Shown piece after piece: positions 7,826 through 12,258 of a DNA stretch of 12,258 nt. The position numbers and the translations under genes were made by a program. Below the pieces are notes generated by a model. The model was given only the letters and a program-made list of their open reading frames with translations. It made no database searches and was not told where the DNA came from. The number at the start of each line of letters is the position of its first letter. Position 1 is the first letter of the stretch. This stretch comes from Paenibacillus sp. oral taxon 786 str. D14 (GTDB lineage Bacteria; Bacillota; Bacilli; Paenibacillales; Paenibacillaceae): NCBI RefSeq assembly GCF_000159955.1, contig NZ_GG695973.1, forward strand, positions 380,344 through 392,601, in the 5' to 3' direction.

Positions 7826-7854
7826 ATTATAGCGATGGCCGAAAAACCAGTCAA
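7826..7854 (-). promoter_or_regulatory. Sigma-A promoter of the secD-secF operon
   Basis: Read leftward, TTGACT (7854-7849, 5/6) is followed by a 17-bp spacer and TATAAT (7831-7826, 6/6). Transcription should start near 7819, leaving a leader of about 30 nt before the secD ATG. It sits just downstream of the comN terminator, which makes comN and secD separate transcription units. Confidence 0.85.
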
Positions 7855-7891
7855 TTTATCTAAAATTGTCAATTCGATTAACGACCGGCAC

Positions 7892-7923
7892 AAAAAAAGA
7901 TCCCATTTAATCCAAACGGGATC
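7892..7923 (-). terminator. Rho-independent terminator of comN
   Basis: Read leftward, GATCCC (7923-7918) pairs with GGGATC (7904-7899), followed by seven T residues (7898-7892). Three T-A pairs further inside extend the stem. The comN stop codon at 7909-7907 is inside the hairpin loop region, so the ribosome finishes within the terminator. Confidence 0.8.
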
Positions 7924-8164
7924 CCCGAAAGGCGGACATCGTCATATAGTTCATAAACTGGGTGACTTTCAAAGAAAGAATGTCATTCACCAATTGGTAC
8001 AAGGGAGGGATTCCCCCCTTCTCGTATTTATGGCTGATACATTCCCAAATGTCAGGTCCGGTCACATGCTCGTACCCGATCAGCCGGAACTCCTCGGCCT
8101 TACTGCGACACAAGCTTTCGATTGCCTCATTTAGTTGTTGGTCCGTCATTTGTTCTTCAGCCAT
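7907..8164 (-). CDS. comN: Post-transcriptional regulator, ComN (YrzD) family
   Basis: This small soluble protein of 85 residues is rich in charged residues and probably helical. The sequence (GYEHVTGPDIWECI at 30-43, then a Tyr/Gly-rich GGIPPLYQLVNDIL stretch at 50-63) resembles the Firmicute 'post-transcriptional regulator' family. In B. subtilis ComN sits between spoVB and secDF, as here, and acts post-transcriptionally on comE operon mRNA. The assignment rests on family resemblance plus synteny. The ATG start is well supported by GAAGGAGG 8 nt upstream. Expression is likely monocistronic: it has its own terminator, and secD has its own promoter. A weak TAGAAT -10-like box lies upstream without a clear -35. 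Confidence 0.85.
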   Translation of the reverse strand: MAEEQMTDQQLNEAIESLCRSKAEEFRLIGYEHVTGPDIWECISHKYEKGGIPPLYQLVNDILSLKVTQFMNYMTMSAFRGSRLD

Positions 8165-8310
8165 ACTTCAAGCCTCCTTCGAAAACCCGTCTTATTACAT
8201 TCTACCCTAAATCTCCGAATCCTGCTTACAAGAGTTGTTTGGTTTTCGAATCTTGTGAAAAAGACAAGTCATGAACCGGGACAGGTCTGTCATATCCATG
8301 AAGTGAGAGG

Positions 8311-8338
8311 TTGTACGCCTCGCTTACGAGTTTATAAG
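8311..8338 (+). promoter_or_regulatory. Weak candidate promoter in the comN/spoVB divergent region
   Basis: TTGTAC (8311-8316), a 16-bp spacer and TATAAG (8333-8338) lie about 70 bp before the spoVB start. The match is weak. spoVB is sporulation-controlled in B. subtilis, and I found no convincing sigma-E type element in the 244-bp gap 8165-8408. The gap holds no gene I can support. Confidence 0.25.
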
Positions 8339-8390
8339 GCAGCTGATTTCTATAAGCATCGCGTATGTAGGAAGTTACCAAAGTGCTGCC

Positions 8391-8402
8391 GGGGGAGTGG
8401 AG
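8391..8402 (+). promoter_or_regulatory. Ribosome binding site that sets the spoVB start
   Basis: The purine run GGGGGAGTGGAG (8391-8402) ends 6 nt before TTG 8409. The GTG at 8397 is inside this run and cannot be the start. Confidence 0.7.
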
Positions 8403-8408
8403 TTTCGA

Positions 8409-10025
8409 TTGAATAAGCAAACCTTTATCCAAGGTACGATGATCCTGCTTGTGGCTGGGATCGTAAACCGCCTCCTGGGCTTCATTCCGCGCATCATGCT
8501 GCCCCGCGTGATCGGGGCCGAAGGCGTAGGGCTGTATCAGCTCGGTTATCCCTTTTTTCTCGTGCTCGTAACGATTATTACCGGCGGCATTCCGCTCGCT
8601 GTAGCCAAGCTGGTGGCCGAAGCAGAATCCTCGGGTCAGCCCGGGCGCTCGGTGTCGATTTTACGGACAAGCTTAGTATTTACGACGGCAGCCGGCTTTC
8701 TGTTTACGTTTCTCTGCTTGTTTGGCGCGCCATGGGTGACCCGTTACATTCTGACCGATGCCCGGGTTTATCACACTTTTATCGCAATGAGCCCGATGAT
8801 CATCATCGTCTCAGTCTCTTCGGTCTTCCGCGGATATTTCCAAGGGAAGCAGGATATGATTCCCTCGGCGGTGTCGTCCATCATGGAAACGGTGGCCCGA
8901 ATTATCGGCGTCCTCTGGTTCTCGTATCTCATGCTCCCGATGGGCATCGCCTATGCGGCTGCAGGAGCCATGCTTGGTGTTGTTGCCGGCGAGATCGTAG
9001 GCATGGGGGTCCTGCTCTGGCAGTATCACCGCCTGAAGCGGAGGGAGCGGCTGGGAGGCTCTACACCCGGCAATCTAGCAGTGAGCCCTGCCAATGCTGT
9101 GAACCCGAATGAGGAAACATCCGCCTCCTCCGCCTATCCGTTCCACGCCAACCTGCGCCGAATTCTGCGCATCGCCATTCCGGTTACCGGCAGCCGTCTG
9201 GTCGGCTCGCTCTCCTACCTGCTGGAGTCGATTACAACCGCGCGGAGCTTGGCGATCGCCGGCGTAGGAGTTGGCGTTGCGACCTCCCAATACGGGGCGC
9301 TGCAAGGGATGATCATCCCGCTGTTGCTGCTGCCGGGAGCGTTAACTTCGTCGCTCGCCGTCTCGCTTGTCCCTTCGCTGGCTGAAGCGCAGGCACGCGG
9401 CGACACCAGAACGATCCACCTGCGTCTCCATCAATCCTTGCGGCTTGCGCTGGTCACCGGCGCTCCGTTCGCCGCGATCATGTTCGTGTTGGCTGACCCG
9501 ATCTGCCGGCTTGTGTACAACGATGGCACGATCGGAGGCATGCTCAAAATCATGGCCCCCTTCGCCCTTCTGCTGTATATCCAAACGCCGCTGCAGGCCA
9601 CGCTGCAAGCGTTGGATAAGCCGGGCCGCGCACTCATTAACACACTGGTTGGGGCCATCATCAAAATCACCTTAATCTTCTATCTGGCCTCGAACCCGGC
9701 ACTAGGCATCTACGGGGCAATTATCGCGATTATTATCAACTTTATCATCGTGACCGTCATGCATGCTGTCGGTGTGTCCAAATCACTGCGTTATCGTATG
9801 CCTTACCTGGATATCCTCAAGGTTGGAGCGGCGATGATCATCATGGCCGCCGCCGCGGACTATTTATATAAGAACCTCGTCCTGAGCTCTCAAATGGGCT
9901 GGCAGTTCTTGATGGCGGCCTCCCTGTCCGGATTGCTGTATTTAGCTCTAGCCGGAATCATGGGATTGTTTGATCTCCATGACCTTAAGCGGCTGCCTGT
10001 CCTAGGCAAATGGTTTCGGAAATAA
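8409..10025 (+). CDS. spoVB: Stage V sporulation protein B, MOP-superfamily lipid flippase
   Basis: SpoVB is a polytopic membrane transporter of the MurJ/Wzx-like MOP superfamily, needed for spore cortex synthesis, probably by flipping lipid-linked peptidoglycan precursor in the mother cell. With the TTG start it has 538 residues and begins MNKQTFIQGT, like the family's MAKQTFLKGT. Multiple hydrophobic helices fill the length. The conserved PRVIGAEGVGLYQLGYPFF (about 32-50) and FRGYFQGKQDMIPSA (140-154) segments are clear. A hydrophilic loop at about 207-250, rich in Ser, Pro and Asn, separates the two helical halves and seems longer than needed. The gene diverges from comN and converges with the DUF421 gene, its stop only 6 bp from the other stop. 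It may also be labelled 'polysaccharide biosynthesis protein'. Confidence 0.93.
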   Translation: MNKQTFIQGTMILLVAGIVNRLLGFIPRIMLPRVIGAEGVGLYQLGYPFFLVLVTIITGGIPLAVAKLVAEAESSGQPGRSVSILRTSLVFTTAAGFLFTFLCLFGAPWVTRYILTDARVYHTFIAMSPMIIIVSVSSVFRGYFQGKQDMIPSAVSSIMETVARIIGVLWFSYLMLPMGIAYAAAGAMLGVVAGEIVGMGVLLWQYHRLKRRERLGGSTPGNLAVSPANAVNPNEETSASSAYPFHANLRRILRIAIPVTGSRLVGSLSYLLESITTARSLAIAGVGVGVATSQYGALQGMIIPLLLLPGALTSSLAVSLVPSLAEAQARGDTRTIHLRLHQSLRLALVTGAPFAAIMFVLADPICRLVYNDGTIGGMLKIMAPFALLLYIQTPLQATLQALDKPGRALINTLVGAIIKITLIFYLASNPALGIYGAIIAIIINFIIVTVMHAVGVSKSLRYRMPYLDILKVGAAMIIMAAAADYLYKNLVLSSQMGWQFLMAASLSGLLYLALAGIMGLFDLHDLKRLPVLGKWFRK

Positions 10026-10036
10026 CGAAGGTTATT
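10021..10036. repeat. Palindrome containing both stop codons of spoVB and the DUF421 gene
   Basis: AATAAC (10021-10026) and GTTATT (10031-10036) are perfect inverted repeats around GAAG. The spoVB TAA (10023-10025) and the DUF421 gene TAA (10034-10032 on the minus strand) occupy mirror positions. On the plus strand GTTTTG follows, so it might act as a very weak terminator. No stronger terminator is visible between these convergent genes. Confidence 0.5.
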
Positions 10037-10742
10037 GTTTTGCGTCCATCTCATTGATATACAGCTTTCCATTATGATCGATACTGCAAAAGAACACCTG
10101 CTTGAAATCCGTTAAGCCTTTCATTTGAATCTGATTTTTCAGCCAAAAGCGGGTTTTTCCGATTTTGCGCAAGTTCTCGTCGTTTACCTTGCCATCCATA
10201 ATGAGCGGCAGCGGGAGTGCTTCATATTTGATTTTTGCCGAGAGGTTGGCATCCTTCTTTTGGGAAGGCTGCTCTCCCCCTTCGGATTTGTCTTTGGGAA
10301 TCACACTAAGCTGCCCGCTCGTTTCCAACACGGCAAACTCGACGTCGGCAACGCTGTCGATCTGCTGCGAGCGCAGCTGCATCATTAAATCATCTAAGTT
10401 GTATCGCTGGCGTTTCATTTCTTCCCGGTTAATTTTCCCGTTTCGGATAATGACGCTGGGCTCGCCATCAAACCACAGCCTTATTTTACGGAAGCGAAGC
10501 GACAGCAAGGCGATGGCGATTTGAATCAGCAGCAGGGTCAACATCGGTATGACTCCGTCATAAATCGGCCGATTGATATCTTCCAGGGCAAAAACGGCGA
10601 TCTCTGCGATCATGATCGAGATGACCAGGTCGAAGATCGACAGCTCGCCGATTTCTCTTTTTCCCATAATCCGCATGACTCCGAATACCAAGAAATACAT
10701 CAGGACGGTTCGGAAAACATGGTTTGCCACATGCTCGACCAC
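10032..10742 (-). CDS. yrbG: DUF421 (YetF/YrbG family) membrane protein
   Basis: The protein has 236 residues with about three N-terminal helices (near 10-25, 36-54 and 63-83), then two small soluble domains. The family hallmarks are MGKREIGELSIFDLVISI (26-43), RYNLDDLMMQLR (113-124) and FAVLETSGQLSVIPK (136-150). A Lys/Ser/Gln-rich linker (about 150-168) leads to a C-terminal region. The molecular function of DUF421 is not settled; family members are linked to spore membranes in Bacillaceae, which would fit the neighbour spoVB. The name follows B. subtilis synteny (yrzE-yrbG-spoVB). GTG 10742 is chosen because AGGAGGG lies 6 nt upstream. An in-frame ATG at 10775 would put that site inside the gene. 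Confidence 0.88.
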   Translation of the reverse strand: MVEHVANHVFRTVLMYFLVFGVMRIMGKREIGELSIFDLVISIMIAEIAVFALEDINRPIYDGVIPMLTLLLIQIAIALLSLRFRKIRLWFDGEPSVIIRNGKINREEMKRQRYNLDDLMMQLRSQQIDSVADVEFAVLETSGQLSVIPKDKSEGGEQPSQKKDANLSAKIKYEALPLPLIMDGKVNDENLRKIGKTRFWLKNQIQMKGLTDFKQVFFCSIDHNGKLYINEMDAKQ

Positions 10743-10748
10743 GCCAAT

Positions 10749-10755
10749 CCCTCCT
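10749..10755 (-). promoter_or_regulatory. Ribosome binding site that sets the DUF421 gene start
   Basis: AGGAGGG read leftward, 6 nt before GTG 10742-10740. It makes the longer frame from 10775 unlikely. Confidence 0.7.
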
Positions 10756-10840
10756 CTGGTTACAAGTTCGCACAAAACATGGTATTGGTATTCTGACCGC
10801 CGCCTTCCCGTTCCATGCGAAAGATCACAGGTTAAAATCC

Positions 10841-10846
10841 GGGAGG
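10841..10846 (+). promoter_or_regulatory. Second Shine-Dalgarno in the yrzE leader
   Basis: GGGAGG sits 5 nt before an ATG at 10852 that is in frame with yrzE and would add 36 residues. The extra stretch (MNLPNSIGPSRSIR...) is hydrophilic and not family-like, and a second, better-placed AGGAGG (10945-10950) precedes ATG 10960. It could drive a leader peptide that reads into the gene, or be fortuitous. Confidence 0.35.
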
Positions 10847-10861
10847 CTTACATGAATCTTC

Positions 10862-10898
10862 CTAACTCAATTGGGCCAAGTAGGTCTATCCGAGTTAG
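10862..10898. repeat. Inverted repeat in the DUF421/yrzE divergent region
   Basis: CTAACTC (10862-10868) and GAGTTAG (10892-10898) are perfect 7-bp inverted repeats around a 23-nt loop that itself contains TTGGGCCAA. There is no T-run, so it is not a terminator. It may be an operator or RNA structure for the 217-bp region 10743-10959 between the divergent genes, which otherwise holds no gene I can support. Confidence 0.35.
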
Positions 10899-10959
10899 CT
10901 TGACCATAAAATGTGGTAAAACGTCTGTCGAAGACATGGAAAACAGGAGGCTGACCACG

Positions 10960-11352
10960 ATGCATTTGATCCGCCGAATTTTCGGGATGCGTATGTCCCA
11001 GCCCACCGTTGCAGGGTTGTGGTATGGATTTTTATGGATGATGATCGGCGCATTGATTCTATCTTTATTGTTGCAAGGCGAAATGGTTGAAGAGTTTGAA
11101 CTGTCGATGTACACGTATCTGGTGCATGCTGTTGCCGTCTTGTTCGGGGGGATCGTCTCCGGCAAACGTGCCAAACAGAAGGGATGGTATCAAGGCGCTC
11201 TGACCGGTGCACTGTACGTGCTCATCTTGCTGCTGATCAGCTTCTTGGCTCTAGATACGTCATTGGGGCTCCGGGAATGGGGATATATCCTGCCGGGGTT
11301 TGTCATCGGTGCGATCGGCGGCATGATTGGCGTAAATCTTGGCCGCAAATAA
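10960..11352 (+). CDS. yrzE: YrzE-like TIGR04086 family membrane protein
   Basis: This small integral membrane protein has 130 residues and four predicted helices (about 17-38, 51-68, 78-98 and 109-127). Glycine-rich stretches include FGGIVSGKRAKQKGWYQGALTG (62-83) and PGFVIGAIGGMIGVNLGRK (112-130), the pattern of the Firmicute TIGR04086 family that sits beside yrbG in B. subtilis. The function is unknown. ATG 10960 is chosen because AGGAGG (10945-10950) lies 9 nt upstream and the family's start region matches. A frame extending further upstream (ATG 10852, GGGAGG site) is less likely. The gene diverges from the DUF421 gene and precedes the PAP2 gene on the same strand by 83 bp. No clear terminator separates those two; a TAACTTA/TAAGTTA repeat at 11350-11390 lacks a T-run. 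Confidence 0.85.
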   Translation: MHLIRRIFGMRMSQPTVAGLWYGFLWMMIGALILSLLLQGEMVEEFELSMYTYLVHAVAVLFGGIVSGKRAKQKGWYQGALTGALYVLILLLISFLALDTSLGLREWGYILPGFVIGAIGGMIGVNLGRK

Positions 11353-11435
11353 CTTAAGGTTTTACGGCGGCCTCCATTCATGGTAAGTTAGACTTAGTCC
11401 AATCGACATCATCATGAGGAGGTCGTTCTCGCACG

Positions 11436-12258
11436 ATGGATCATTCCATGTCCGGCATCTCGTGGCTGACCGGGATTTCCGTCATCATCATGGTCTGGGT
11501 GAACACGCTCCGCTCGCCATGGCATGCCGTTACTTCCCTATTGCAGCAACTGATCAAATCAAAACATTTGCTTTGGCTTTTACTTCTGATGGTTGGCGTG
11601 TTGCTGATAAATAAGTTTGAACTGATCCTAGAAGATCATCTTCCTTTTCATACCGATTTCACACCGTGGGTATTTGGAATTGAGGGACATTTCGTTTCAA
11701 CGTTTCAAAGCTTGTTTCACTCAACGACTGTAACGGTAATAACAGCTTTCTTCTATCTAGTCATCTTGCAGGCGTTAATTCTTGCATCGCTGGGAATCTA
11801 TGCGTCCGATGATCGTCTGCCGTTTCTTTATGCGACCTGTTGCACTGTGATCCTCAATTATCTGGCAGCGGTCCCCTTTTATTTGCTGTTCCCGGTGAAC
11901 GAGGTATGGTCGTATCCGCCGTCAGGGGCTATCTTTTATATGCTAGAGGTTTTTCCAAATTTCGAACAGGTTTACCGCCCCTTGTCCGGTCTGAATAACT
12001 GCTTTCCTAGCCTCCACACTTCGGTCTCCGTATCGATGGCTATTTTGGCGATCCGTTCAGGGAACCGGCGCTGGGGTTGGTTTGCTTCAGCTTGTTCATT
12101 GATTATAGTGTTTTCAATCTTTTATATGGGGATTCACTGGTTGACGGACATGCTTGGAGGGCTGGTACTGGCTGCTTTGGCCTCCACCATCGGCCTTGCC
12201 TGGGGCAACCGCTTGGCGAACTCCGCGCGATCCGGAAACCTTAAGCCGCATCAGACCA
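11436..12258 (+). CDS. PAP2-superfamily membrane phosphatase/transferase (partial, runs off the right edge)
   Basis: The frame is open from ATG 11436 to the window end, giving at least 274 residues with about six hydrophobic helices. The lipid phosphatase motifs are YRP (180-182), FPSLHTS (190-196) and GIHWLTDMLGG (232-242), so the catalytic pair His194/His234 and Asp238 is present. The lysine of the classic KxxxxxxRP motif is Pro174, and the arginine of SRxxxxxH is Ile228. The NNCFPSLH form resembles the Aur1-like PAP2_3 branch (inositol phosphotransferases and related) more than undecaprenyl pyrophosphate phosphatases. The likely substrate is a membrane-bound phospholipid or polyprenyl phosphate; which one cannot be told. 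GAGGAGG (11416-11422) lies 13 nt before the ATG, rather far, but no nearer in-frame start exists. Codon use is slightly more AT-rich than in the neighbours. Confidence 0.88.
   Translation, partial: MDHSMSGISWLTGISVIIMVWVNTLRSPWHAVTSLLQQLIKSKHLLWLLLLMVGVLLINKFELILEDHLPFHTDFTPWVFGIEGHFVSTFQSLFHSTTVTVITAFFYLVILQALILASLGIYASDDRLPFLYATCCTVILNYLAAVPFYLLFPVNEVWSYPPSGAIFYMLEVFPNFEQVYRPLSGLNNCFPSLHTSVSVSMAILAIRSGNRRWGWFASACSLIIVFSIFYMGIHWLTDMLGGLVLAALASTIGLAWGNRLANSARSGNLKPHQT

Noticed and set aside
8135..8416. 93-codon open frame on the plus strand across the comN/spoVB gap
   Set aside because: It overlaps the comN start and the spoVB start, has no ribosome site and a non-protein-like composition.
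8226..8432. 68-codon open frame on the minus strand between comN and spoVB
   Set aside because: It overlaps the spoVB start and ribosome site, has no good Shine-Dalgarno sequence, and its translation resembles no family.
10900..10930. TTGACC at 10900-10905 as a -35 box for yrzE
   Set aside because: No acceptable -10 box follows at 16-18 bp.
11350..11390. TAACTTA/TAAGTTA repeat after yrzE as a terminator
   Set aside because: The loop is 27 nt, the stem is AT-rich and no T-run follows.
11414..11614. 66-codon open frame starting just before the PAP2 gene
   Set aside because: It starts inside the Shine-Dalgarno of the PAP2 gene, and the PAP2 frame carries all conserved motifs.
1..12258. CRISPR arrays, insertion sequences, tRNA or rRNA genes, phage genes
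   Set aside because: No spaced direct repeats, transposase-like proteins or structured RNA gene signatures were seen; almost all DNA is taken by core genes.

Overview
The window looks like chromosomal core DNA of a low-to-mid GC, endospore-forming Firmicute, most likely a Paenibacillus or close relative. The grounds are strong AGGAGG-type ribosome sites, frequent TTG and GTG starts, separate secD and secF genes (fused in Bacillus subtilis), a spoVB gene, and a gene order close to the B. subtilis block yrzE-yrbG-spoVB-comN-secDF-(yrvC-yrvD)-recJ-apt. The genus call and the B. subtilis order come from memory, not from a search.

Layout, left to right. Positions 1-191 hold a leader with a UUCG-capped hairpin, a candidate promoter and a 16-bp palindrome. 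Next comes uraA (+), a uracil permease. It converges on apt (-), and the two share a likely bidirectional terminator at about 1491-1543. On the minus strand, reading right to left, is a long cluster: comN with its own terminator, a near-consensus sigma-A promoter, then secD, secF (overlapping), a degenerate cation-diffusion-facilitator (CDF) paralogue, recJ and apt. comN diverges from spoVB (+), a MOP-superfamily flippase of sporulation. spoVB converges head-on with a DUF421 membrane protein (yrbG-like, -) with only 6 bp between stop codons. A 217-bp divergent region then leads to a small four-helix membrane protein (YrzE/TIGR04086, +) and a PAP2-superfamily membrane phosphatase or transferase that runs off the right edge.

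Functionally the window joins protein export (SecDF), DNA repair (RecJ), nucleobase salvage (Apt, UraA) and sporulation-associated or envelope-associated membrane proteins (SpoVB, DUF421, YrzE, PAP2). No mobile element, CRISPR array, tRNA or rRNA was seen. The most unusual item is the CDF-fold protein between secF and recJ. It keeps the fold but has lost nearly all metal-coordinating residues, both in the membrane site and in the cytoplasmic domain. Six of the eleven genes start with TTG or GTG; in several the Shine-Dalgarno position shows that the longest open frame overstates the gene.
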